Assembly (NCBI RefSeq): GCF_014644735.1
Contig: NZ_BMKZ01000010.1
Location: 10,041-74,040, forward strand
From: Caldalkalibacillus thermarum
GTDB taxonomy: Bacteria; Bacillota; Bacilli; Caldalkalibacillales; Caldalkalibacillaceae
DNA: 64,000 bases
Direction of reading: 5' to 3'
Positions 33,719-42,457 of the stretch are shown here, piece after piece (the first letter of the stretch is position 1; each line of letters begins with the position of its first letter). Under the pieces are notes generated by a model that was not told the origin of the DNA, made no database searches, and saw only the letters and a program-made list of their open reading frames with translations. The translations under genes and the position numbers were made by a program.

Positions 33719-33746
33719 AACCCCCCACCTATTTTGTCATACGCTA
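33719..33746 (+). promoter_or_regulatory. Candidate sigma-K promoter upstream of gerPC
   Basis: AACC (33719-33722), 15 nt, then CATACGCTA (33738-33746), fitting mACm/CATANNNTA. gerP operons are known sigma-K targets in Bacillus. The stretch 33547-33718 otherwise holds only a short 30-codon frame (ATG at 33662) that I do not support as a gene. Confidence 0.55.
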
Positions 33747-33820
33747 TAGTATGAGCCTGATGGTATAAGCTGGCCTCTGTCACATGGCTGTGGCTAACAC
33801 TATCCGTTGAGGTGGTCCAC

Positions 33821-34129
33821 ATGTACGTTTATTTACCCCCGGAATATATCCAACACCTGGAAGAACGCCTTCATAAACTAGAGAAAGACAATGAGGAATT
33901 GAAACAAAAGCTGGAAAATATCAAGCCGGTCCATATTGAAAACATCAATTACAAGATTCAAGAATTGGTGGTCCAGGAACTGAGCGGAACACTCAATATT
34001 GGCCTTACGGCAGAAGCGGATGCTGAAGAGGTTCAAAAGTGGTTCAATGGAGATGGCAAGGAAGGGGTTCAAATTAATGATTTGGAGGAAAACCAATCCC
34101 AAGCGGCCAACAACAAACAAACGGAGTAG
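33821..34129 (+). CDS. gerPC: Spore germination protein GerPC-like
   Basis: 102 residues. A coiled-coil N-terminus (YIQHLEERLHKLEKDNEELK) leads into VHIENINYKIQELVVQELSG then TLNIGLT, the conserved GerPC core. The C-terminal 40 residues are acidic and shorter than in B. subtilis GerPC (about 200 residues), so this is a compact form. GAGGTGG precedes the ATG at 33821. A sigma-K-like promoter lies 75 bp upstream. GerPC supports germinant access through the coat. It is followed by a hairpin (ACGGAGTAGA/TCTACTCCGT, 34121-34145). Confidence 0.82.
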   Translation: MYVYLPPEYIQHLEERLHKLEKDNEELKQKLENIKPVHIENINYKIQELVVQELSGTLNIGLTAEADAEEVQKWFNGDGKEGVQINDLEENQSQAANNKQTE

Positions 34130-34135
34130 AAACAT

Positions 34136-34246
34136 CTACTCCGTTAAGTGAGGTTGATCCCTGAACAACATAACCAACACAGACAAACCGCTGGCCCACA
34201 ATAGAAACGCTAATATCCCGTCTGTCCAAGCAATCGCACTATCCAT
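34136..34246 (-). CDS. Small membrane protein, 36 residues
   Basis: A frame of 36 codons starting MDSAIAWTDGILAFLLWASG, then LSVLVMLFRDQPHLTE. One membrane helix with a short polar tail. AAGGAG is 8 nt before the ATG, and the stop lies inside the shared terminator hairpin after gerPC. I do not recognise a family. Translation is supported only by the ribosome binding site and plausible composition. Confidence 0.5.
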   Translation of the reverse strand: MDSAIAWTDGILAFLLWASGLSVLVMLFRDQPHLTE

Positions 34247-34452
34247 ACGCACCGCTCCTTATATTTACTCATTCACACATCCATTAGTACATCTTATGGC
34301 CTGTACCAAGAAAGTAGAACTAATAATTGGACAACCTTTTCCTTAAATAATCTTTTTGAGAGTCTATATACACAAGTCCAATCTTTCAAGAATTAAAATA
34401 CATATACTAATTTTGAATCTGCTTTTTACCTTAACTAAAGGGAGGGATGCTT

Positions 34453-34839
34453 ATGGCCCACCGTTATTATCACCTTTTCCGGGCTAATATAGGGCGTATC
34501 GCGTATATCCGGACAAGAGATGGGAGAAGAATAACCGGCCGTGTTGTCAGGGTTACACCTACCCATGTTTATATTACCCCCTTCGGACACGGTGTCTCAC
34601 TTGAGCAGAAAGTTGAGGAAGGGACACCTGACGCTAAGCACGCCATAACAACCACATCAAAGGAAAAAGGAGAAGAAGTTTGGTGCTTTTTCTTTGCAGT
34701 GGCGATAGCTCTTGCTGCGATTGCTGCTATTGCCTTTGCGGCTGCCTTTTTCCCGTTTGCGTTTGTTGGATTTAGAAGACCATTCTTCCGCCGTCCTTTT
34801 TTCCCACGCCGGCCCTTCGTCCGCAGAGGCTTCTTTTAA
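34453..34839 (+). CDS. Sm-like small protein with hydrophobic centre and RRPFF-repeat tail
   Basis: 128 residues. The N-terminal NIGRIAYIRTRDGRRITGRV, VRVTPTHVYITPFG aligns with the 33151-33483 protein (IGR..IRTRDGR..TGR...VTP..V...P.G). A helix rich in alanine (FAVAIALAAIAAIAFAAAFF) follows, then a tail with repeated RRPFF/RRPFV units (FRRPFFRRPFFPRRPFVRRG). AGGGAGGG favours the ATG at 34453. A CATATACTA -10-like element (34401-34409) suggests late sporulation expression. Probably a coat or coat-associated protein; the function is unknown. Confidence 0.7.
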   Translation: MAHRYYHLFRANIGRIAYIRTRDGRRITGRVVRVTPTHVYITPFGHGVSLEQKVEEGTPDAKHAITTTSKEKGEEVWCFFFAVAIALAAIAAIAFAAAFFPFAFVGFRRPFFRRPFFPRRPFVRRGFF

Positions 34840-34865
34840 TGAATGGTGTCTAGTAGTTAGGAAAA

Positions 34866-34910
34866 GGGGAGTTTGGTGTCTATATTGTTGAATACAAACT
34901 CCCCTCCGTA
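34866..34910 (+). terminator. Terminator after the RRPFF-tail gene
   Basis: GGGGAGTTTG pairs with CAAACTCCCC (10 bp, 19-nt loop). The tail is only moderately T-rich. Confidence 0.55.
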
Positions 34911-35034
34911 TATTCTGGAAAGGTATGATTAAAAAAATTGACAACCTTAGGTCACCATTTATATTTCACATTTAATATTTTCTTTCAATATTTTTTATAT
35001 TATGATAGAGAAAAAGAGTGGGAGGGTGTCACAG

Positions 35035-35265
35035 ATGAGTGAATGTAAACTGGACCATTCTTTGGAGGATGTGCACAAAAAGCTGGAAGAACAAGCGCCG
35101 TTTTTACCTGAGGACTTGTACAGCCGGTTCAAAGCCTTCTTAACTTCCGATGTGGATCAAGCGACTTTAAACGAAGCATTTCATTTATTAAAAAAATATG
35201 ATCTGGCTTCAGCTGAAGAACAACAAGCCCGCAATGCCAGGATCGAAGCATTGATTCAAGGTTGA
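35035..35265 (+). CDS. Conserved small helical protein
   Basis: 76 residues, all predicted helix: HSLEDVHKKLEEQAPFLPED, SRFKAFLTSDVDQATLNEAF, HLLKKYDLASAEEQQARNAR. No Cys, no signal. A GGGAGGGTG site precedes the ATG at 35035. Similar short group-specific proteins occur in Geobacillus-type genomes; no function is known to me. It is convergent with fdhA. Confidence 0.65.
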   Translation: MSECKLDHSLEDVHKKLEEQAPFLPEDLYSRFKAFLTSDVDQATLNEAFHLLKKYDLASAEEQQARNARIEALIQG

Positions 35266-35299
35266 GCCCTCTTATGTAGGTTAATTCTCCTTATGTTAG

Positions 35300-35337
35300 C
35301 GCCCCGTACGTCTCTATGACGCATGGGGCGTTTTGTG
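35300..35337 (+). terminator. Terminator after the 76-residue gene
   Basis: CGCCCC pairs with GGGGCG around an inner GT/AC-rich loop, ending in TTTTG. Confidence 0.5.
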
Positions 35338-35403
35338 GAGCTCTTGTTTTTACAGCACTATGTTCCCTCTACCCATGTCAGCAGTTTGTCCGTCTCAGCT
35401 CGT

Positions 35404-37755
35404 TTAACTCACTTCTGTTTCCAGATCCTCAATACGCTTCTCTACATAACGGGTGTCTTTATGAGCATAGTACGTGTCTGCTTTTTCCACTACGGCAGCC
35501 ACATTGTATTCGGGCACACCCGCGAATTTTTCATAGACTCCTTTTTCGAGGAGCACATTGCCTTCCGGCCAGTAAACCTGAATATTACCGGAGCGGACAT
35601 CTGCGTATTTAGCCCGGCCTTGCAACTGGCCAAACTGGTTATAGACCACAATGGCCTCACCTTCTTCGATATTCAGCTTTTTGGCATCTTCCGGATTGAT
35701 AAAGATGTCGTGGCGTTCACCGCCGGTGGCCGGGTCCCGTTCACTGAAAATCATAGAGTTAAACTGCTTGCCCCGCCGGGTGGTAACGTAGAATTGTCCT
35801 TCTGTCTTGCGCAACTCCGGAATCTCTATGGGAATTAAATTGCCTCTCCCGTCCGGGGTGGGGCAAACCCCGCCTTCACACAGCCAGGCCCCGCCCCATT
35901 GAAAAACATCTCCTTGTTTTTTCAAATGCTGAATACCGTCATAATTGGGGTTGGCTTTGGCAATTTCCTCCCGGATGGCCTGTGCATCCTTAAACTGGAT
36001 CAAGTGCGCTTTTTCCGGATATACCCGGGAAGCGAGATCGATATAAATCTGCCACTCGGCTCTGGCCTCTTCAATGCGCGGGCCTTTGATTTCCGGGCTG
36101 AAGTAAACCATGCGTTCCGTACTGGTTGAAGTGCCTCCCCCCGGTTGCTCAAAGCGTGTCATGGCCGGCAGCACGATCACTTCTTCTTTGGCATCCACCA
36201 GTGTGGAGGTATTAAGAATAATATCCTGATGAACCCGTAACTCGACAGCCTCCAGGCACTGCTTAACAAAATCAGGGTCAGGCATGGTTTCTAAGAAATT
36301 GCCACCGCTGGTATAAAACACTTTGGTTTTGCGCTCATGGTCATCGGGCAGCAAGGCATTTTCCAGGGAGACACCCACAATATCGCCTGGCCATCTTGGA
36401 ATCTCAAAGCCCCAGATCTCTTCCATGCGCTTGATATTCTCCTCATCCAAAGGAACGCCGCCTGGAAGTGACATAGGTTCGGCCCCCATCTCGCCGGCTC
36501 CTTGGACCCCGCTATGGCCGCGAATGGGCATGACTCCGCAATGCTCCCGACCTATAAATCCCCGTAACAAAGCCAGATTGACCACTTGGGTCACATTGTC
36601 CGTTCCAAAACGGTGCTGAGTCAGGCCCATGCTCCACACAAAGACGCCTGACTTGGCCTTAGCTAACAGTTCGGCAAACTCTTTCATCCGTTCGCGGGAC
36701 ACACCGGCCGACTTCTCCAGCAAGTCCCAATCTGGTTTTAACACATGGGCTTTCAATTCGTCGAAACCGTTGGTATGCTCCCGCACAAAGGCATGATCAA
36801 TGGCTGAGCCTGCTCCTTTCTCTTCCATTTCAAACCAGTGTTTCATCACCCCGTTCATAAAGGCAATGTCGCCGCCAATGTTCACCTGATAAACATCATC
36901 CACAAGCTTTGTCCCAAACAAAGCGCTCTCGGGAATAGACGGTATCCAGTAATGTTCCATTGACGGCTCTCTGTAAGGGTTGACAAGAATGATTTTTGTC
37001 CCTTTTTTCTTGGCGGCATACATGTACTTGGTGGAGACAGGCTGGTTATTGGAAGGGACGGATCCCCAAAAGATCAGCACATCAGTACCGATCCAATCCT
37101 TGTAACTGCAACTGGAAGCCCCGATGCCCAAGGAGCGTTTCAGGGCTGTTTTGCTGGGCGAATGACAAATGCGGGCAGCATTGTCAATGTTGTTAGTGCC
37201 CAAAAAACGGGCTACTTTGGTTGCTGTGTAATAGACCTCGTTGGTCATGCCGCGGGATGTGAGGTAAAAGGCCAGCTGTTTGGGGTTAATGCTTCTGATT
37301 TTGGCTGCAATGCGGTTCAGGGCCTCATCCCAGCTGAGGCGGGTAAACTTATTTTCTCCCGGCTTTCTGGACATGGGAAACGGAATCCGGCCCAGCTTGC
37401 GCAACGCAGTGCTGTCCAGCTTTCTTAAAGCCTCGACATCCTCTAGTACGGACGGGTCCAAAGGCGGCATTGTATTTAACCGCAACAAATTGAGGCGAGT
37501 AGTGCACAAATGGGGCCCTGTCAGGGTCTGGTCGTATAACCCCCCCACCCCCAAGGCACAGCCATCGCACACGCCTTGGGTCAGGATCCTGTAGGCATAA
37601 GGCAGGTTATCCCGGTTTTCCCACACCACTTTAAGGGTGTCCCGAATATGTTTCGGTTTGATTTTGCCCAGTCCCAGCGGCACCTTGCTGACCCACAGGG
37701 AAGGGGTCAGGGATGTGTCCAGTTTGATCGGTCCTGTATGTTTGGTTTTACCCAT
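35404..37755 (-). CDS. fdhA: Formate dehydrogenase-like molybdopterin oxidoreductase (FdhA, Cys type)
   Basis: 783 residues of the FdhF/YdeP-type oxidoreductase alpha family, a cytoplasmic Mo/W-bis-MGD enzyme oxidising formate or a related substrate. The conserved GVCDGCALG lies near residue 61. The active-site segment is NNIDNAARICHSPSKTALKR, in which Cys197 occupies the position of selenocysteine in E. coli FdhF (RVUHGPS). There is no N-terminal ferredoxin region. The open frame continues 90 codons further upstream, but GAGAGG sits 6 nt before the ATG at 37755. Divergent from fdhD, with mobA next, which supports Mo-cofactor use. Confidence 0.92.
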   Translation of the reverse strand: MGKTKHTGPIKLDTSLTPSLWVSKVPLGLGKIKPKHIRDTLKVVWENRDNLPYAYRILTQGVCDGCALGVGGLYDQTLTGPHLCTTRLNLLRLNTMPPLDPSVLEDVEALRKLDSTALRKLGRIPFPMSRKPGENKFTRLSWDEALNRIAAKIRSINPKQLAFYLTSRGMTNEVYYTATKVARFLGTNNIDNAARICHSPSKTALKRSLGIGASSCSYKDWIGTDVLIFWGSVPSNNQPVSTKYMYAAKKKGTKIILVNPYREPSMEHYWIPSIPESALFGTKLVDDVYQVNIGGDIAFMNGVMKHWFEMEEKGAGSAIDHAFVREHTNGFDELKAHVLKPDWDLLEKSAGVSRERMKEFAELLAKAKSGVFVWSMGLTQHRFGTDNVTQVVNLALLRGFIGREHCGVMPIRGHSGVQGAGEMGAEPMSLPGGVPLDEENIKRMEEIWGFEIPRWPGDIVGVSLENALLPDDHERKTKVFYTSGGNFLETMPDPDFVKQCLEAVELRVHQDIILNTSTLVDAKEEVIVLPAMTRFEQPGGGTSTSTERMVYFSPEIKGPRIEEARAEWQIYIDLASRVYPEKAHLIQFKDAQAIREEIAKANPNYDGIQHLKKQGDVFQWGGAWLCEGGVCPTPDGRGNLIPIEIPELRKTEGQFYVTTRRGKQFNSMIFSERDPATGGERHDIFINPEDAKKLNIEEGEAIVVYNQFGQLQGRAKYADVRSGNIQVYWPEGNVLLEKGVYEKFAGVPEYNVAAVVEKADTYYAHKDTRYVEKRIEDLETEVS

Positions 37756-37978
37756 GACAATCCTCTCCCTCGCTACCAAAGAGCCAATAGTGAGTGTATG
37801 CGTAACCAAATTTATTTTCCATTTCATGATGACAAATACATTAAACCACGTTGTCTGACACAATATTATCATGGTAACGTATATATGACAATATATTTTT
37901 TGTTTTTTAAAGATTCGTTTTTTAAAGTTGGTTGTCAATTTCTGTTTAACTGAAATCGCCTGCAAAGGAGAGTAAAAG

Positions 37979-38773
37979 ATGACCACACCAAAGCTTACCA
38001 CTGCCTGGCGGTTGACGAAATACAAGGACCAGCAGTTTGTCTCTTATGAGGATCAGATTGTCACCGAATTTCCTTTAACCATTTACTTAAACGGGGAAGA
38101 GTTTGCCACTTTGGTGTGCTCACCAACCCATCTGGAGGAAATGACCGTCGGGTTTTTGGCTTCAGAAGGTGTCATCCGCCGCTACGATGAAATCAAATCA
38201 CTCAATATCGATGATGACCAAGGCCTGGCCTATGTTGAATTGCATCACCCCACCTCGTCTGCCCAGACGCTCCATTCCAAGCGCTTTATCGGCTCCTGCT
38301 GTGGGAAAAGCCGCCAGTCATTTTATTTTTACAATGATGTGCGCACAGCTAAAACTGTTGTCACCAAACTTGAGATTACGGCCGAGACATGCCTGGCTTT
38401 AATGGCTGAGATGCAAAATCAAAGCAAGACCTTTAAAACAACCGGCGGGGTGCACAATGCTGCTTTATGTTCCACAGAGGGCATTCTGATCACACGGACG
38501 GATATCGGCCGACACAACACCTTGGACAAATTATACGGGCATTGTTTGGTGCACCGCATTCCTGTTCGGGATAAAATCATCACCTTCAGCGGCCGAATAT
38601 CTTCAGAAGTGTTGTTAAAAGTATCCAAGATGGGCATTGGAATCCTGCTCTCCAAATCCGCCCCGACTGAATTGGCCCTACGGATGGCGGACGAGCTCAA
38701 TATCACCACAGTCGGTTTCATCCGTGGCAATCAAATGAACATTTACACCCATCCTGAGCGCATCCTCTTATAG
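37979..38773 (+). CDS. fdhD: Formate dehydrogenase sulfurtransferase
   Basis: 264 residues. FdhD moves sulfur from a cysteine desulfurase to the molybdenum cofactor of formate dehydrogenase. The conserved CxxC appears as GSCCGKSRQSF (catalytic Cys pair, about residues 103-104 with neighbouring glycine), followed by TGGVHNAALCS, DIGRHNTLDKLYG and FSGRISSEVLLKVSKMGI. GGAGAG precedes the ATG. Its divergent partner fdhA is the expected client. The 3' end overlaps the converging mobA by 31 bp. Confidence 0.95.
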   Translation: MTTPKLTTAWRLTKYKDQQFVSYEDQIVTEFPLTIYLNGEEFATLVCSPTHLEEMTVGFLASEGVIRRYDEIKSLNIDDDQGLAYVELHHPTSSAQTLHSKRFIGSCCGKSRQSFYFYNDVRTAKTVVTKLEITAETCLALMAEMQNQSKTFKTTGGVHNAALCSTEGILITRTDIGRHNTLDKLYGHCLVHRIPVRDKIITFSGRISSEVLLKVSKMGIGILLSKSAPTELALRMADELNITTVGFIRGNQMNIYTHPERILL

Positions 38774-39363
38774 TCCTCCGGCGTGTTCATATTAAAAAAA
38801 GGATCCGGCTGTTTGGTCCATGATCGCCATTCTTCTTCTGGGATCAAATAGCCGTTTTTCAGTACAGAAAACAAATCGATCCATCGTTTCCTCGAACGCT
38901 GCAAGAGTCCCTCGATTTCTGCGGCCAGCTCCCCATATACCGCTGCAAACGGTTGATACTGCCCACCCGCAAACGGCACATAAGCCTCATAGCCCGGTTT
39001 ATCCTGGATGAACTGCTTTAATCCCTGCAGATAATCCCCATCCAAACATGGCATATCACAGGCACACACAAAATAGGATTGCGCTGGTGCTGTTTTCATT
39101 CCCGTGTACATGCCGGCTAATGGGCCTTCTCCTTTATAACGCGGATCATCTGTCACGATATGCACAGCCGTTTCTTTCTGCAAGAGAGCGGATATGGTCT
39201 CCTGCTCCTGTTCACGAACAACAATCACCACCACGGATGAGAAAGGTCGTAAAAGATCCACTAATCGTTCAACCATGGTTTTATTTTCAATGGACAGCAA
39301 TGCTTTTGGCTGCCCCATCCGCCGGCTGGCTCCTCCTGCCAAGATGATGCTTGTCCACATCAT
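38743..39363 (-). CDS. mobA: Molybdenum cofactor guanylyltransferase
   Basis: 206 residues. MobA attaches GMP to Mo-molybdopterin to form the MGD cofactor used by FdhA. The nucleotide-binding N-terminus is IILAGGASRRMGQPKALLSI, followed by the KGEGPLAGMYTGM segment and the metal-binding CACDMPCLDGDYL. AGGAG is 7 nt before the ATG at 39363; the frame is open to 39432. It converges on, and overlaps, fdhD. Confidence 0.92.
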   Translation of the reverse strand: MMWTSIILAGGASRRMGQPKALLSIENKTMVERLVDLLRPFSSVVVIVVREQEQETISALLQKETAVHIVTDDPRYKGEGPLAGMYTGMKTAPAQSYFVCACDMPCLDGDYLQGLKQFIQDKPGYEAYVPFAGGQYQPFAAVYGELAAEIEGLLQRSRKRWIDLFSVLKNGYLIPEEEWRSWTKQPDPFFNMNTPEDYKRMRSGWV

Positions 39364-39501
39364 ATCCCATCTCCTCTTTGTACCCAATCTCAGTGCCGAA
39401 AACCAAGACGCATAAAATGGTTGCAACTTCAAAAACTATTTAAAGTCAATAACCCCTGTTCATTTCCTTGCTTACATTTTACCATGCTTTGAGGAGACCT
39501 G

Positions 39502-41151
39502 ATGATGAAGAGGAAATTTATCAAACCGTTAAGCGTAGCGGAGCTGAAGAAGAAAAGGCTGCAACAGGAATACGAGAAACAGCAACTGGAACCATTGCAG
39601 GGGATCTCTGTGCACGAATCTTTGGACATCAACGTCAAGCGAATGGAAGAGCTGTTCCAAAACACTGAAGATCTTGTGATTCGCGAGTTGTATATAGGGG
39701 GTTACCAGCATCTCAAAGCAGCCATGTGTTTCATTGACGGCTTGACCAATCCTTTTGTCACCGATGAATATGTGATTGCTGCTTTGACAGAAGACATTGT
39801 GAACCGATTGCCTGATCACCTGCTGACAGATCATCAACAAATATTTGAGTGGGTCAAAAAAGTAGGTCTTCATGCCAGTGAAATAGAAGAAACACGAGAG
39901 TTCAAACAAATTGTGCAAAGTATATTAAGCGGGGACAGTGTTTTATTTTTCGATCAGATCAACCAGGCTTTAATTGTGGATACCAAAGGCTGGGCAACAA
40001 GAGGGGTTCAAGAGCCCAATAACGAACAAGTGATCAGAGGCCCCCGCGATGGTTTTACCGAAACATTGCGGGTCAATACAGCCTTAATTCGCCGGCGGAT
40101 CAGGGATCCCCAACTGCGTCTGATTCATTATAAAATCGGGGAACGCACCCAAACAGATGTAGGCCTCATGTATATCGAGGGTTTGGTGGACAATAACACC
40201 TTGCAAGAGGTGAAAAACAGAATTGAGAACATTACCTTCGATGGGATCCTGGAGAGCGGATATATTGAGCAGTTTATTGAAGATCATCCCTGGTCTCCTT
40301 TCCCCCAGGTGCAATACACGGAACGGCCTGATAAAGCCGCTTCCCACCTCCTGGAAGGGAAAGTGGTCATCCTCGTCGACGGATCCCCTTTTGTACTGAT
40401 TGTCCCGGCTATCCTTATCCAGTTTTATCACAGTCCTGAAGACTACTATGAACGGTTTATTATTGGAAGCTTAGTACGTTTCATTCGTGTGCTCAGCTTC
40501 TTTTTTGCCCTTTTGCTTCCTTCTCTGTACATCGCTTTTACCTCTTTTCACCCGGAGATGATTCCGTCCAAACTGGTGATTGCCATGGCAGCCGGGAGGG
40601 CTACTGTTCCCTTTCCGGCTATTGTAGAAGCTGTCCTGATGGAGATAGCGGTTGAAATTTTGAGGGAGGCCAGTGTCCGCCTGCCGGGCTTGATTGGTCC
40701 AACCATCGGGATTGTGGGGGCGCTGGTGATTGGCGAAGCAGCTGTGCAAGCCGGACTGGTCAGTCCGATCATGGTGATTGTGGTGGGGTTAACGACCATC
40801 TCCTCTTTTGTTATTCCCAACTACAGTGCCGCCATCGCCCTGCGCATGCTCCGCTTTCCGATGATGTTTATAGCTGGGACGTTTGGGTTGTACGGCATCA
40901 TGGTCTTTGTCATTATGATCATCATCCATCTCTGCTCTTTAAAATCTTTTAATGTTCCTTATACGGCGGGGTTTTCGCCAGCACGTCTGTCAGACTTTAA
41001 GGACTCAGTCATTCGTTCCCCCTTAAACAACCTGAATAAACGACCCACCCCCTTTAACCAAAAGAACATCTACCGTCAACCTACAATTGAGGAGCAAGGT
41101 GGCGATCCGCATGCTACTGCGCAGAACAATGGTCAAACCAACAACGGCTAA
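39502..41151 (+). CDS. Spore germinant receptor subunit A (GerA family)
   Basis: 549 residues. A large N-terminal cytoplasmic domain (1-290, including LYIGGYQHLKAAMCFIDGLT, GPRDGFTETLRVNTALIRRR) is followed by membrane helices (VRFIRVLSFFFALLLPSLYI to FVIMIIIHLCSLKSF) and a short polar tail. It is the A subunit of an inner-membrane receptor that senses small-molecule germinants. GAGGAG precedes the ATG at 39502. It starts a ger operon of A, B, C and a small lipoprotein gene; its end overlaps the B gene. Confidence 0.95.
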   Translation: MMKRKFIKPLSVAELKKKRLQQEYEKQQLEPLQGISVHESLDINVKRMEELFQNTEDLVIRELYIGGYQHLKAAMCFIDGLTNPFVTDEYVIAALTEDIVNRLPDHLLTDHQQIFEWVKKVGLHASEIEETREFKQIVQSILSGDSVLFFDQINQALIVDTKGWATRGVQEPNNEQVIRGPRDGFTETLRVNTALIRRRIRDPQLRLIHYKIGERTQTDVGLMYIEGLVDNNTLQEVKNRIENITFDGILESGYIEQFIEDHPWSPFPQVQYTERPDKAASHLLEGKVVILVDGSPFVLIVPAILIQFYHSPEDYYERFIIGSLVRFIRVLSFFFALLLPSLYIAFTSFHPEMIPSKLVIAMAAGRATVPFPAIVEAVLMEIAVEILREASVRLPGLIGPTIGIVGALVIGEAAVQAGLVSPIMVIVVGLTTISSFVIPNYSAAIALRMLRFPMMFIAGTFGLYGIMVFVIMIIIHLCSLKSFNVPYTAGFSPARLSDFKDSVIRSPLNNLNKRPTPFNQKNIYRQPTIEEQGGDPHATAQNNGQTNNG

Positions 41152-42436
41152 AGCTTCCCAAACAGAAACAGAGAGAATTGTGATCACTCCCAGAGAATCT
41201 GGCTCCCTGATTGCCAGCACACTGATCGGTGTGGGGATCCTGACTCTTCCCCGCTCCTTGTCTGAAGTGGCCCGGGAGGGGGCTTGGCTTAGCACTATCC
41301 TGGGCGGATTGGTCACTTTGGCTCTGTTGATCATCTGGACCCGTCTCAGTTTTCGTTTTCCCTTAAAAAGTATGGCTTCCTATGCTCCGGAGATTTTAGG
41401 CCCCAAAAACGCTTCAAATATAATGGGGAAAATCGTGGCTGCCCCCTTAATTATAGGGTTTATTGGATACTGGTTGTTTACGGTGGCCGTGGTGCTACGT
41501 TCCTTTGGCGAAGTAGTAGTGACCACTGTTCTGGTTAATACCCCGCTGGAAGTGATCATTTTAACCATGTTATTTCTTGCCTACATGTTAACGTTGTATG
41601 AGGTGGATGTGGTGGCTAGAGTTAATGAGTTAGTTTTACCCCTTATTGTAATCCCTGTTGTTTTAATCATCTTATTCTCTCTCCAGAGCTTCAGATTAGA
41701 ATACTTTTTGCCCCTTTGGCCAGATTTACACATGAAGGATTTGCTGCAAGGCATCCTTATCTCTGTCTTTGCCTATCTCGGCTATGAAATTATCACCGTT
41801 TTCGGGGGTTATACGTTTGTGACGAAAAAAACGCTGCCAGCCAATGTGGGCGGTTTTCTCACCCCTTTCTTCATTTATACCGCCATTGTCATCGTTGCTG
41901 TGGGATCTTTTGGAGTAGAAGAGTTGCAAAAGCTCCTTTGGCCCACATTTGAGCTGGTGAGGGTCACAGAAGTGCCAGGTGTGATTTTGGAAAGGGTAGA
42001 GTCCGCCTTTTTGGGTGTATGGGTCGCCGCCGTGTTCACCTCTTCTGCCAATCTGATCTATGCTGCTTCTTTTCTGGCCAAAAAATTTGTCGGCAAAGGA
42101 AAAACCCATATCTGTGCGCTGTTCTTTATTCCTCTTGTATACTGGCTTGCGCTTCTTCCTGAAAATGTACATATCGTGTTTGAGTGGCAAACTTATGCGG
42201 GTTATGCGGGGTTAATGGCCAGCGGTGCTGTGCCAATACTGCTGTCCATTTTGGCCCGCATCAGGAAAATCGGACTGTCTCCGCCGCCATATGTTATTCC
42301 CCAGAACGGACACAATCAGCATAATCAACTGAACTCCCAACAACCGGGAGATCATGCTGACCAGCAAAGAAACGGAACCCCTGACCAGAATAGCCAAAAC
42401 AAAACCAACAATAACAATGAGAATAACTCCCGCTAA
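41111..42436 (+). CDS. Spore germinant receptor subunit B (GerB permease)
   Basis: About 441 residues, an amino acid/polyamine-permease-like GerB subunit with ten hydrophobic helices, beginning ITPRESGSLIASTLIGVGIL. The last 50 residues are a low-complexity Asn/Gln-rich tail (NGHNQHNQLNSQQPG and similar). It likely contributes the ligand pocket. The frame opens at 41087; AAGGTGG 8 nt before the ATG at 41111 favours that start, which overlaps gerA by about 40 bp. Confidence 0.93.
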   Translation: MLLRRTMVKPTTAKASQTETERIVITPRESGSLIASTLIGVGILTLPRSLSEVAREGAWLSTILGGLVTLALLIIWTRLSFRFPLKSMASYAPEILGPKNASNIMGKIVAAPLIIGFIGYWLFTVAVVLRSFGEVVVTTVLVNTPLEVIILTMLFLAYMLTLYEVDVVARVNELVLPLIVIPVVLIILFSLQSFRLEYFLPLWPDLHMKDLLQGILISVFAYLGYEIITVFGGYTFVTKKTLPANVGGFLTPFFIYTAIVIVAVGSFGVEELQKLLWPTFELVRVTEVPGVILERVESAFLGVWVAAVFTSSANLIYAASFLAKKFVGKGKTHICALFFIPLVYWLALLPENVHIVFEWQTYAGYAGLMASGAVPILLSILARIRKIGLSPPPYVIPQNGHNQHNQLNSQQPGDHADQQRNGTPDQNSQNKTNNNNENNSR

Positions 42437-42457
42437 ACTGATGAAGAAGGTGACACC

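Noticed and set aside
33662-33754. 30-codon frame starting MDEAPALHVH upstream of gerPC
   Set aside because: Runs over the sigma-K-like promoter and has only a weak RBS; no family match in memory.
35404-37755. Formate dehydrogenase as the window's selenoprotein
   Set aside because: The frame has no TGA; the active-site residue is encoded by a Cys codon, so it is the Cys form.
37979-39363. Overlap of fdhD and mobA ends as evidence for a frameshift
   Set aside because: Both proteins end at their normal C-termini; a 31-bp convergent overlap is compatible with compact genomes.
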